Below the pieces are notes generated by a model. That model saw nothing but the letters and a program-made list of their open reading frames with translations, searched no databases and had not been told where the DNA came from. Source: Asterias rubens (lineage: Eukaryota; Echinodermata; Asteroidea; Forcipulatida; Asteriidae). Taken from it: 64,000 nt of DNA. The translations under genes and the position numbers were made by a program. This document shows, piece by piece, positions 19,086 through 29,419 of the stretch. Positions within the stretch are counted from its first letter, which is position 1, and the number at the start of each line of letters is the position of its first letter. The DNA lies in the NCBI RefSeq assembly GCF_902459465.1, contig NC_047076.1, positions 10,052,146-10,116,145 of the forward strand, in the 5' to 3' direction.

Positions 19086-20040
19086 TTCCCTGACATGTAA
19101 AAAAATTCCAAAAGATTAAATTTTGAACTAGTAGTTTCAAAATTAGCTTAACTTAAAACTCTGTTTTCTGGAAACAGACATATTTGGATGCAGGGGACTT
19201 TTTAGCCCTTTGTGAAAGTGCTGACGATATGTTCAAAGCCTTTCAATCTCAGCTTTGTTCCCAAAACAATCAATCCCACGTTTGTCCAAACAGGGCCTAC
19301 CGGGATGCTATCTACATGGCAAGTTTTTTTAGCAAGAGTTTTTGACTTTATTTTGTGTTTGTTGGTAGGCATGTTCGAATGAAGAGGCATGTGGATAAAG
19401 CCTTTATATGTTTTTTTTGTGCCCTGGTTATGTTGTCTTTGTTTTGCTGTTAATGTCAGGACCATTTCAAATTAGAATTTAACAAATGTTTCAACGGAAT
19501 TAAAGTCTTACAATCTTAAGGGTTTCTCATATATGTCTCAACCAGTGTTGCCCACTACAGATACTTAATTCACTGCTCTGGACCAAACTGGGGCAGTCAT
19601 CATTTTTATCAAAAATTGCATTGTCCCTCACTTAGAGATAATGCCTAATTTGTTTCCCTCAAAATATCTGCCTTTAAATATGCAGCTTATCGAATCAGAA
19701 AGCTCACATAACATAGAATTTGAATGCAAACGATTAGAAAACGTTTGCTTATAAATGAAATTGAATGATTGACCAGGTCTTGCTGCTGGCTTTTACAAAA
19801 TTGAATGATTCTTGCGGCCTAGTGAAGTTGAATGATCTGATTTGACCTGTGATTGCTAAACTAGTGAAATTGAATGCTGATTCAACAGGGCATTCGTATT
19901 AAATACAAACAAAATGGAATGAGCCAGGAGTTAAAATTAGTAGATTTTTGATGACATTGGCCGGGAAAATCTATACTGTAGAATCATTCATCAGGTTTCA
20001 TCATTGCACCCTATGGGCCCTAATGGGGGTGGAAGTGGAA
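19086..20040. other. Intergenic DNA, nothing recognised
   Basis: AT-rich; no exon, RNA gene or structured repeat was supported. Confidence 0.45.
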
Positions 20041-20084
20041 GAGGTATATAACAATTGGAGCTCTACGATGGAGTACTGATGCAA

Positions 20085-20310
20085 CAAGATGAGCACAAGA
20101 AGGCTGAGATTAGCAGGTGACTGTCTCAGACATACTGAGCTGGCAGTGAGCAAGCTGGAGCTATGGGCCTCTACTCAGGGTCACTGTTCCCGAGGCAGAC
20201 CACAAACCACCTATGTGGACACCTTCTGCTGGAACTCTGGACTGCATTTGGAAGAGCTGCGTACAGCAATGCAAGACCAACGTGTTTGGAGGGCCATCAA
20301 CTGATGCTCC
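20085..20310 (+). mobile_element. Non-LTR retrotransposon C-terminal remnant
   Basis: The open frame reads RRLRLAGDCLRH, then SRGRPQTTYVD and LRTAMQDQRVWRA, a layout typical of the end of LINE reverse-transcriptase proteins. The rest of the element is absent here. Confidence 0.7.
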
Positions 20311-20406
20311 GCATCGACTGAATTGAATCAATAAAGAGAAGGGGGGGGCTGGGATGGTGATCCAATTCTCTCCTAGTACTGAATGGTCAAGGGAGGTTTC
20401 CACAAT

Positions 20407-20549
20407 AGGAGACTTTCCAACGCTAGGTGGCGGCAGACATACCAGGTAAATTTCCATTGTTTATGTAGTTCGCATACATGCGCATAATTCTGAGAACAAT
20501 GGATTTACCCGGTAAGTCTGCTGCCCTCTATTGTCCCAAAAAATCTTCC
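20407..20549. mobile_element. AGGAGACTTTCC MITE, second copy
   Basis: Same ends, arms and length as 14639-14780, again flanked by AT on both sides. One end has diverged (ATCTTCC for GTCTCCC). Confidence 0.85.
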
Positions 20550-20607
20550 ATCACACAATTTGTTTTCTTTTCTGTTCAAAGTTCTTGCAATATTAGAACT
20601 AAGTCAA

Positions 20608-20630
20608 GTTTGTTTGTTTGTTTGTTTGTT
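20608..20630. repeat. (TTTG)n microsatellite
   Basis: About five to six TTTG units directly beside the 3' end of the MITE region; non-coding. Confidence 0.8.
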
Positions 20631-21036
20631 ATACAAAAGACACGTGATTTACACAAAGAATACCTCAGAAAAAATTAAACGCCTCAAAAAAGATATCAGC
20701 CAAAGTTACATTTCAATGTTAATTAGTGTTATTCAATAAGAATGGGACAACAATTAACTTGAACTAAATAATACATACACGACCTTAGAGTACTAATGGT
20801 TGGTGGGCTTTGTAGAGTAGAGATTGGATAACAATATTAAGCACAATATGTGCAACGAATTACATCAACTTGATAATATGAAATATTAAATTGAATTAAT
20901 ATGAATTTATATTCTGTGATAAAGAGCTTCTGTATCCAATGAGGCCAAAGGCTGCACTTGGATATGGGATGCAGCTGCACTCACCAAAGTTTGGTATTTC
21001 ATGAGAAGGCATACGCTAGCAAATTTAGCTTCAAAG

Positions 21037-21675
21037 GCCCTCTACACATTTGGTAATATTCAAAGACCAGTGTTCTCTAGACGTTTGGTAATTGCCAAAG
21101 ACCAGTGTTCTCTAGACGTTTGGTAATTGCCAAAGACCAGTGTTCTCTAGACGTTTGGTAATTGCCAAAGACCAGTGTTCTCTAGACGTTTGGTAATTGC
21201 CAAAGACCAGTGTTCTCTAGACGTTTGGTAATTGCCAAAGACCAGTGTTCTCTAGACGTTTGGTAATTGCCAAAGACCAGTGTTCTCCAGACATTTGGTA
21301 ATTGCCAAAGACCAGTGTTCTCTAGACGTTTGGTAATTGCCAAAGACCAGTGTTCTCTAGACGTTTGGTAATTGCCAAAGACCAGTGTTCTCACTTAATG
21401 TATTCCATCATAAGCTCAAAATAACAAGCCTATGAAAATTTTGACCAATTGGTCATCGAAGTTGCGAGAACATTATGAAAGAAAAAAACACTCTTGTTGG
21501 ACGAGTTGTGTTCTAGCAAGAAGTCTTTTATTTTTTTAGTGAGTTCTCAAAAACTACGCTACTTCAGAGGGAGTCGGTTCCCACAATGTTTTATACTACC
21601 AACAGCTCGTTACCAAGTCAGTTTTAGGTTAATATTTGTTTTGAGTAATTACCAAACGTGTACCTTCCTTTTAAG
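21037..21675. repeat. 'GGCACTGGACAC' MITE with internal 35-bp array
   Basis: The left terminal segment of the MITE (ACGTTTGGTAATTGCCAAAG, ACCAGTGTTCTC) is amplified nine times in tandem (21081-21395, 35-bp units). The rest of the element follows to CAAACGTGTACCTTCC. The array arose inside the transposon. Confidence 0.88.
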
Positions 21676-22117
21676 CCAAGTGCAACTTTATACAGTTATA
21701 TTTGCAGAAATTGCAATGGCAAGCACTTGGCATCAACATGAACAAAGAGATTTTTAATGATGCTTGATATATTTATTTGTATAATAAAATATTCTAAAAC
21801 TGATTAGAAATGTAGTTGAAAAAAATGTGTTTACTTTCTGTATTTAAATATCTTTTGAGCATAACCTGTAAACCAAAGACTGATTGGAGAATATGTCCTC
21901 ATTAGTACATCAACTGTAATATAAGGACCAACAATCAACATGAAGTAACAACAATCAACATGTTTATGTATGTCTTGCAATTATTGTAAATGGTTTTTCT
22001 TTGTAAAATAAAAATGTTCTCCAAATTTATATCTTACCCTACTTCCCCCCCCCTCGAAAAAAAGAAAAAAGAAATAAATATATGTCTAGTTGAAACCACT
22101 AATTGACAAGATGCATT

Positions 22118-22458
22118 GTTATACCTCGGTAAAAAATTGCAAATTTTGATTGGTCGAGTACCAATCATGTGACGTGCAACAAATACGCATGTACCATGGC
22201 TAAGGATGCGCGCTGCTCGTAATGTATAGCGCGGTAGGTAACATGAAAAGTGATGTACACCGGTTCAATCACCTTGATCGTTCCCAGTGTTGGTCGATTT
22301 CCAGCGCTGTGTACAAAACACCCGCGGGTTCGAGGGAACAGTCAGGAATTGTTTCTTGTTCATCTGCTTATTAAACAATGGATACTCTGTCGTAATAAAG
22401 TATGAAGATTACAACAGAACTTCGAGAAGAGGACTATTAATGTTACCAAGGTATAACA
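22118..22458. mobile_element. MITE-like element with TTATACC ends
   Basis: Ends TTGTTATACCTCGGTA and TACCAAGGTATAACAA are inverted with one mismatch. The interior is about 310 bp and non-coding. The ends suggest a DNA transposon derivative, but no clear target duplication was read. Confidence 0.55.
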
Positions 22459-22757
22459 AAACAATTGTTGCTGAGGGTGCAATTTCCCTTAAACAGATAT
22501 ATCGGTACCCTGAGTCTTAAAGCATGGACTACCAAACTACTTGAAAGTTTTTAGGGGATGATGTTGTCCGTCTTTTATTAGTGTCCATGATGCACAAGTT
22601 CATCCATGTCGTTTGATTGGAGGATTGTATGTCACCTGGTATTAATTAGTCTAACCATTACATGACCTACATCTTGCATCAACACCTTAAATGTATAATT
22701 CTCTGCATGAGTAGAAAGAACCAATTTAATAGCAAGAGTTGTTTAGATATGTTACTT

Positions 22758-23575
22758 AAAGGAACGAGTTGCCTTGAATCGGTCGAGTTGGGTCTTTGAA
22801 AAGTGTTTGTAACCGTTTGTTAAAAAATGCATATGGTTAGAAAGATGTTTTGAAAGTAGAATACAATAATCCACACACAATAGCCTCAAAATTGCTTGGT
22901 TTTCCTTTGACTTTGAAAACTAACATGGTTGGCCATTTATGGGAGTCAAGATTCATGGGAGTCAAGAATTTGACTCCCATAAATGGCCAACCATGTTTGT
23001 CGACGAGGTAAAAGGAAAACGATTTTTGGCGTTGAACAAAGAATTGACTAGAGTGGGATTCGAACCAACGACATCCGGATTAACGTGCCGGCGCTCTACC
23101 AACTGAGCTATCTAGCCCTATATTGGCGGTGTCACTGTTTTGTCAATATCTTTGTTCGGGGGTGCCAGTCAGAAGCCATACAACCGTTAACTGCCGTGTA
23201 GCCAGCGATCACACCCAAATTACGATACAACCTGGGAAGCGGCAGCTAGGGGATCACCTTAAGGGGATGCGACTTTTTGTTTCAGATATCAGAAACTGAC
23301 TGGGTAAATTTGTAAATGATTTTTGGCATTGAACAAAGAATTGACTAGAGTGGGATTCGAACCAACGACCTCCGGATTAACGTGCTGGCGCTCTACCAAC
23401 TGAGCTATCTAGCTAAAAGGAAAACCACGCATTTTCAAGTGATACTTGTGTGGATCATTATATTCTACTTTTAAAATATCTTTCTAATCATATGCATTTT
23501 ATAACAAACGGTTACAAATGCTTTTCAAAGACCAACTCGACCGATCCAAGGCAACGTGTTCCTTTAATTTCTGGT
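22758..23575. mobile_element. 'GGAACACGTTGCCTTGGATC' foldback copy 3, split by a SINE
   Basis: The left arm starts AAAGGAACGAGTTGCC and the right arm ends GGCAACGTGTTCCTTT. The central palindrome is partly duplicated (two TGGGAGTCAAG stretches). A dimeric SINE at 23021-23414 interrupts the right arm, with an 11-bp duplication of foldback sequence. Confidence 0.88.
23021..23414 (-). mobile_element. Dimeric tRNA-derived SINE with 11-bp target duplication
   Basis: Two tRNA-like heads on the - strand, 23046-23117 and 23343-23414, are joined by a ~225-bp body. Each has a paired acceptor stem (GGCTAGA / TCTAGTC in the first), an exact A box TAGCTCAGTTGGTAGAGC and B box GGTTCGAATCC. The anticodon position reads GTT (Asn-like), but base 33 is C and stems carry mismatches, so these are SINE promoters rather than tRNA genes. 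AAAAGGAAAAC occurs on both sides (23010-23020 and 23415-23425) as the target duplication. Confidence 0.85.
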
Positions 23576-23589
23576 TTTTCATTTTGGTT

Positions 23590-23890
23590 TTACCCATGTA
23601 CACCGATGTGTGTTGGCACTGTATACTTTCCTGAGCTCTGTGACAAAAATCACAGGCATTATTTAGACCACAGAAATTGCTGGTAGCGAGAGGCAGGTCG
23701 AACCCTACACACCTCTAGCTATTGAGCAATCTCAGTGGTCTAGTTGGTACGGTATGAACTGCTCTAGATTTGCAAAGTTTGTGGGTTTGAATCCCACCCA
23801 AAAAGATACCTGTGATTTTTGTTCACAGAGCTCGGGAACGTACTGAGTAAACAATGGGTAATACCAACATTAATATTTTTTATCCTTGGT
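23590..23890. mobile_element. Two head-to-head tRNA-derived SINE fragments
   Basis: An inverted fragment (GAGCTCTGTGACAAAAATCA, about 23632) faces a + copy with TCAGTGGTCTAGTTGGTA and GTGGGTTTGAATCCCA. The + copy is the same family as 8.95-9.16 kb and 25.35 kb. Confidence 0.7.
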
Positions 23891-24076
23891 GCAAATTTCT
23901 ATCTACTTTCTTGTTATCATCCAAACTGTTGAAGTGTTTTAAATGAAAACGATAGTTACATGACAACTAGACAATGTTTCAAGCCACAAATATATATATC
24001 TTGTAAACTTACTATCACATAGATTATTTACATTAAATGAATGCTGGAATTGAAGATTGCATCTGCATTGTTTTTC

Positions 24077-24091
24077 TCAGCCAACTTGCCA
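24077..24091 (-). CDS. SVIP: SVIP terminal coding exon (WQVG-stop)
   Basis: Encodes only Trp-Gln-Val-Gly and TGA, after an acceptor TTAACAG with the tract TTTTTCCTTTTGACAT. The aromatic tail fits the family's conserved C-terminus. The exon is tiny, so this is the least certain of the four. Confidence 0.72.
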   Translation of the reverse strand, partial: WQVG

Positions 24092-27000
24092 CTGTTAATG
24101 TCAAAAGGAAAAACAGGTAAAAATCAGTGGATGAAATATTACTGCTAAAGGGAAGGTACATGTTTGGTAATTATTCAAAAAAAATATTAACTTAAAAACT
24201 AACTTGGTAACGAGCATGGAGATGGAGAGCTGTTGATAGTATAAAGCAATCTGAGAAACGTCTCCCTCTGCAGTAGCATAGATTTTGAGAAAGAGAAAAC
24301 TTCTCACTAAAAAAATAAAATACTTCTAGCCAGAGGTCTTTTATTCTTATCTGAAAGCACACAATTCAAACTGGTCCAACAAGGGTGGTTTTTCTCTCAT
24401 CGTTTTCTCGCAAATTCAATGACCAATTTAGCTCAACTTTTCACAGGCTTGTTATTTAATTATTATGTTGGGATACACCAAGTGATAAGTCTGGTCTTTG
24501 TCAATTACCAAACATGTACCTTCCCTTTAATATGTCACACACAAACACCAAACTGCAAAGTTTAACAACCTTCTCCACATAAAAAGAGGCTTATAAGATT
24601 CTTAGGAAGATGCTCAACTTACCGCTAGTTGGTTTTCTCCTGCTCCTTGTTGCTGTAATGCTTCAGCCTGTTTATCAGCTTCATCTTTTTGTTGCTGTCG
24701 TCTCTTCAAACCCTCAGGGTCTTTAATACCTCGTGATTCCTCCTGTTAATTTTTTCACAAAAGGTAGCTATTAATAACAATGGTGGTTCATATAATATTA
24801 AACCACCTGATATGTTTTTCTAACTTCTTTAAATCAAGTTAAAATTGAGGCACATCAGTGTATGGGTATTCCAAACCATAATCCACGTACAGTACTCACT
24901 TTGCCTCACACGGAATTTGCAACATCAAGAGAAATTAACCTGAGGGAGTATACCGCTGTGCCTTAGCTCAGTTGGTAGAGCATCTACCTGGAGTGTCAGG
25001 GGTCTTGGGTTCAAATCCAAATGAGGACAATTTGATTTGTTATTTATTATTGATATCCAATAGCGGACAGCCACCACTTACAGGTGTCATCCAAAGTTTG
25101 TTTATTTGTTGTTTGACTTCTATTGAAGATTTCAAGAGGTTAATTTCAAAGAGCTGGTACCTGTTTGATGCGTTTTTCAGCTGCTTCTGCCTGCTGTTGG
25201 CGCCTTTCTTCCTGTAATATAATGAGCAGACATACGTTTGTTGTTGTACAGTCAATCAAGCCATATGAGTATATCATAATAACATAACAGAATAGATGTT
25301 AAATTAATTTGCATCAGGATATAGATAAATGTGGATTCAAATTGCCTGTATCTACCGGGCAATCTCGGTAGTCTAGTTGGTAGACACTGCTCTAGAATTG
25401 CAAGGTTCATGGGTTTGAATCCACCCCAAGTACTGTGACTGTTATTTGTTCAAGAACTCTGGAAGTAATGGAAATACTTTTTGTGTTTATGCTTATCATT
25501 AATTATGTTGATTTATACTATTGGTATTTTGTATTGTTGTTTTTCTTGTAAAGTGCTTCGAGACTTTCTGTGTGAAGCGCTATATAAAAGCTTTGTATTA
25601 TTATTACTATTATTACTATTATTATTGCTATTATTATTTCCATTGAATACAATGAATACTTATATAATATTGGATGGCTTTGAGGGGGATACAAGAATAT
25701 ATTGCACGAGCTATGACAATATTGCACGAGTCAAAGACGAGTGCAATATTGTCATAGCGAGTGCAATATATTCTTGTATCCCCGAAAAAAAGCAATCCAA
25801 TATTATTGTTATTATTTATATCAGGCTGAGGACTATTTGAACACTATTTTGGCTCCAGATTTTCAAATTCAATTTTATTATGGTTTTTTTCTATTTCAAT
25901 GCTGTTGAAAATCTTGAATGCGCCATACTGTGGGCAATTTCACTGTGCGTTTTTATATATAACTTTATGCTGTGCATTATGCAGTGAAAATGCACATTTT
26001 ATGCGACGCGGCGTTAATACACGTAAATCTAACTTACCCAACATGGTGAGCGTTGCATCAGGCGCCGCGTGTGACGCGCGTGCAAGTGTTAAAATACCCG
26101 GATGGAGCAATATTGAAGCAATATTGCTCAATCCGGGAACTTTTACTGACACAATATTGCTGTCATCTGGGTACTTTTTACAAAAGCGTTCAATACGCTG
26201 ATATATTTTTGCCTCTGAAAGCCTGATATAAATAATAATAATTTTTATTATTCGGCATAACAAAAAGAACAGTACAAAATACAGGAATAACAAAACAAAA
26301 CAGCAAGGACAATGCCAATTGCACATGCCTGAACTAAAAAGGTTAACTAAATATGACTTGGAAGTCCAATGCCACTGTTGGATATTACATTGGTGTAGAT
26401 GTTGGTGTGGGGTTAGAGCTGCAAATGGAAAATATTCATAGTATGGTATTGTAACGATTCCGGGGTGGGGTATGATGGTTCTTATCGATTTAACCAAGCC
26501 ACCACTCTGGAATCTGAAGCCACAGGGGAAAGATGAAACATATGGGGGATGGGGGGGTTGTCCTTTAACTCCACTTAAACTGAGGCACATTGAAATAAAT
26601 CCACTGTTTCAAACAGAGGGTTGACATTAACCGTAAGGAACTACACAGAGTGTATTTTATTCAATCATGTTCAATTACAAAATGTACATAGCGCCCTCTC
26701 TTGATGTAAACGGTATTAACTTAAGGTAATCTCTGTATTCAATCAGTCCGCTGGGTAATAATTGTATTGGGGTGATCGCACGAAACAGTTTTGGTAGCCG
26801 TGGCTGAGTGCACATCATCTAATAAAAGTGTGAGTTATAAGAGTATCTTGTGTTTCTTAGTCGCTGGCATCTGTTTACATCTTCAGGCCTTTGGTCTTGT
26901 AACGTCGTACCCGTCTGGTAGACTGAGCCCTGAGCTAAAGTTTTCATCGCTTTATATAGCCTAGAAGAAATGCGCGCTGCACGCAGCTTGCCTAAACCAG

Positions 27001-27921
27001 GGAACTGATTGGTTAACATGCAAATAATAAGAACATAAATGTAAACCCATTCACTAGCCTGCGCGTTTTCAGTAGTCAGCGTGCGCATTTGCGTGCACGC
27101 GAACACACCGTCCAAATCACACAACCAAATGTGTGAACACTCAGTTTATACACACAAAGGAAAAAAGCAATGAATTAGCAGGACATTATAAGTATTAAAA
27201 TAAGAGATAATATAAATTGTCTCAACAACTCTATAAGGTTAAGCAAAAAGCGGTCTCCGCCACAGTATCATAGTATTTCAAGTACACCAAATTGCTGTGG
27301 TGTATTTGGAATAGGTTTACAGACAATGAATACACACATTGTGCAAAGGAGCTGCCATCCTGGAAAAACATTTCATTTACTAAACCTGGGAATGCAGGTC
27401 ATGGTGTGACCTTTGACATGAGGTGTATGCAAAATTATATAATGTAGCCAAGCGGGCCAAAGCAAATATATCACACACGTCATATGAAGCTACCAATGGA
27501 CACGACAGAATAGTGTTATAGAAGCACTGTACATGTACCCTCATTTGGTATTTGTCAAAGACCAGTATTTTACTTGGTGTATCCCAACAGATTCATTAAA
27601 TAAAAAACCTGTGAAAATTTGAGCTCAATTGGTCATCAAAGTTGAAAGAGAATTCAATGAAATAAAAAACACCCTAGGCCTAACATCTAAATACTTAAGT
27701 GAGAAATTACCTCTTTCCCAAAAACTAAATTAGGGAGCCGTTACTCACAATGATTTGTACTGCATGTATCACCAGCTCTATATTGCTCATTACCAAGTAA
27801 GTGTTTATGCTAACAATTATTTTGAGTAATTACCAATAGTGTTGGGTGCCTTTATACTTACAGGGTCTGTTTCTTCATAGTCGTCTGCACTCCCAAATAG
27901 GCAAGGCATGCATGCACCCAT
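24077..27921 (-). CDS. SVIP: SVIP: small VCP/p97-interacting protein
   Basis: Spliced CDS complement(join(24077..24091, 24623..24742, 25161..25211, 27862..27921)): 81 residues, against 77 in human SVIP. All introns are phase 0. SVIP sits on the cytosolic face of ER and lysosomal membranes, binds the AAA ATPase VCP/p97, and restrains ER-associated degradation. Seen here: MGACMPC, with Gly2 for myristoylation and Cys4/Cys7 for palmitoylation; and ERRQQQAEAAEKR, an exact VCP-interacting motif (RX5AAX2R). Next is ESRGIKDPEGLKRRQQQKD, matching the SRGI...KRKKK stretch of the family, and a short tail LAWQVG like the vertebrate LRWTV end. Known function comes from vertebrates and flies; identity here rests on motif order and length. 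Neighbours are unrelated in role. Confidence 0.9.
24148..24532. repeat. 'GGCACTGGACAC' MITE in SVIP intron 3
   Basis: Ends GGGAAGGTACATGTTTGGTA and ACCAAACATGTACCTTCCC. The inner text is the family's (CTTGGTAACGAGCATGGAG, CTCCCTCTGCAGTAGCA). It fills most of the 531-bp intron. Confidence 0.85.
24623..24742 (-). CDS. SVIP: SVIP exon 3 (basic, Gln-rich helix)
   Basis: Forty codons: EESRGIKDPEGLKRR, then QQQKDEADKQAEALQQQ, ending NQLA. Donor GTAAGTTGAG and acceptor AATTAACAG. The charged helix corresponds to the second half of vertebrate SVIP. Confidence 0.9.
24960..25080 (+). mobile_element. tRNA-like SINE in SVIP intron 2
   Basis: CCTTAGCTCAGTTGGTAGAG and TTGGGTTCAAATCC give good A and B boxes, but the anticodon loop has only six bases and the T stem is imperfect. 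It reads as a SINE head rather than a tRNA gene. Confidence 0.65.
25161..25211 (-). CDS. SVIP: SVIP exon 2 (VCP-interacting motif)
   Basis: Seventeen codons, EERRQQQAEAAEKRIKQ, between acceptor ATATTACAG and donor GTACCAG. The complete VIM helix is in this one 51-bp exon. Confidence 0.93.
25340..25645 (+). mobile_element. tRNA-derived SINE with ATT tail, SVIP intron 1
   Basis: The head shows TCGGTAGTCTAGTTGGTAG and ATGGGTTTGAATCC. The tail reads AAGCGCTATATAAAAG followed by TATTATTACTATT repeats. Confidence 0.72.
25667..25804. repeat. Near-perfect palindrome, SVIP intron 1
   Basis: Arms AATATTGGATGGCTTTGAGG and ...AGCAATCCAATATT enclose GATACAAGAATATATTGCAC and its inverse. It is adjacent to a second inverted pair, TTTATATCAGGCTGAGG at ~25815 and GCCTCTGAAAGCCTGATATA at ~26211. 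Confidence 0.8.
26640..27140 (-). mobile_element. Possible solo LTR or promoter-like repeat
   Basis: On the - strand there is a TATATAAAGC box, a CTCAGTCTACC start-like stretch, and downstream AATAAAAGTG and GAATAAAATAC. This is the order expected in an LTR (promoter then poly(A) signal). No internal coding region or clear TG...CA ends were confirmed. Confidence 0.3.
27537..27853. repeat. 'GGCACTGGACAC' MITE close to SVIP exon 1
   Basis: A diverged copy ending AATTACCAATAGTGTTGGGTG and TGCCTTTA, within 10 bp of the SVIP exon 1 donor region. Non-coding. Confidence 0.7.
27862..27921 (-). CDS. SVIP: SVIP exon 1 (start, acylation signals)
   Basis: Twenty codons from ATG at 27921: MGACMPCLFGSADDYEETDP. 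Donor GTAAGTATA. Gly2 and the two cysteines match the dual-lipidation start of the family, which fixes this ATG. Confidence 0.92.
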
Positions 27922-28125
27922 AATTAATCATACACTGTCAAATCTGCATTGAATGAAAAACAAGAAATGAACGACAATATAAAGCATACCAGCTGTGCCC
28001 TGTTGTACAGATCGTTGGCCTCTACATAGTTGCACATTCAATAAAATGATATCACAGAATAATTTTAAAACAACTCACCTTTAATCACACAATAAATATA
28101 TAAAAGTACAGCAAGATGAATGTTT

Positions 28126-28500
28126 AAAAGAACACATTATGGAACGGTCAAGTTGGTTTTTGAAAAGCGTTTGAAACCTTTTGTTATAAAATGCAAACTT
28201 GGTTAGTAGAATGATCCATATATCCACATGCCTCAAAATTGCACGGTTTTCCTTTCATGTCGCAAACTTACACCATCGGCCATTTTAGGGAGTAAACATT
28301 TTGACTCACCAAAATGGCAGACCATGTTTCTTTGCGACATAAAAGGAAAAAAAATTGTAATTTCGAGGCATGCTAGTGTGTGTCATTATATTCTGCTTTT
28401 AAAGTATCTACATGGATCTAACCATTTGAATTTCACAACAAATGGTGTCAAATGCTTTTCAAACACCAACTCGACCAATCCAAGGCAATGTGTTCCGTTA
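28126..28500. mobile_element. 'GGAACACGTTGCCTTGGATC' foldback, copy 4
   Basis: Diverged arms: AAAAGAACACATTATGGAAC on the left, CCAAGGCAATGTGTTCC on the right. Central palindrome GGCCATTTTAGGGAGTAAAC. Intergenic, 5' of SVIP. Confidence 0.75.
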
Positions 28501-29400
28501 TGGAAATACTTTCTGTGATGCTCAACTGCAGAGTACCAGCTAAGAATAATTGTTTGCAATACAATTTACATGTAGTTTTGGGAGAGTGTTGAATCAAACT
28601 ATTGCTATCACAATTAAAAACTGAAGTATTTTTTGTTATCATCTATCCAACCTTTTTAAAGACACTTGCACTTCATCATGTGTTGAAATCTTAAAAGTTT
28701 TGGTAGTACGTTACAAAAGATAGTCCGCTATTTACAGTGCTAATGCATGCACGACATTGGAGAGACGCCATACATGTATGTTTTCAAACCTGTCATTGGT
28801 TGGTATTTTATTGAAAAAGCTAGAGTTTCGGGTGTGTAGTTTAAAGGAAATTTTAGTTATTGATGGCGAACGGTGTCGTAAAACTTTCATTGTGTATCAA
28901 CGCCGACTTTAAAAACATATAGCGTTAAGGAGGTGTAGTGTATGCAGACTCAGTGATCTATTTATAGAATATGATGTCATTGTTTCACGCAAGATCTTGT
29001 TGTACGAGAGCTCTGTTGTTTTGCTTGTTTTTAACCACGTGAATAGAACCCAAGTATTGTCTGTTATTACCTATATTGACGACGTAAGAACACAACAGGA
29101 GGTCTCACAGGAAGCCTCTTATAGATTCTAGAAGTACCCTAAACCTACCCCTACCCCTAACCTTATATTCTAAGTACCGGTCACTTCGGCACCTTGCAAA
29201 CTCGGCACCTACAACCCGGCACCTTGCAAACCAGTTGAAAAAATTTGATTTTCACTGTGTGGAAGGCCTCATTTTTTATGTAATTCAGTCCATGGAGGAA
29301 GATATAGAGTTCCACTATAGTCCCATTAAAAGCTTGATTCTGTTACAAATTTGTTAGTAATAACATTACAAATATTTTATAGTAAAGTTTACCAGAAAAT
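28501..29400. other. Intergenic DNA upstream of LINE
   Basis: No gene. Around 29125-29165 there is a run like CCTACCCCTACCCCTAACC, which is telomere-like but too short and irregular to call. Confidence 0.45.
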
Positions 29401-29419
29401 AGAAGCGACATTCGGTCAC

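Noticed and set aside
23046-23117. Functional tRNA-Asn gene
   Set aside because: Base 33 is C, stems carry mismatches, and it is the head of a SINE with a target duplication.
24962-25031. tRNA gene in SVIP intron 2
   Set aside because: The anticodon loop has six bases and the T stem is imperfect; it is SINE-like.
25940-26590. A 216-residue - strand open frame in SVIP intron 1
   Set aside because: It spans inverted-repeat and SINE-like DNA, has no domain, and its composition looks non-coding.
29125-29165. Interstitial telomere repeat
   Set aside because: Only a few irregular CCCTA-type units; too short and mixed.
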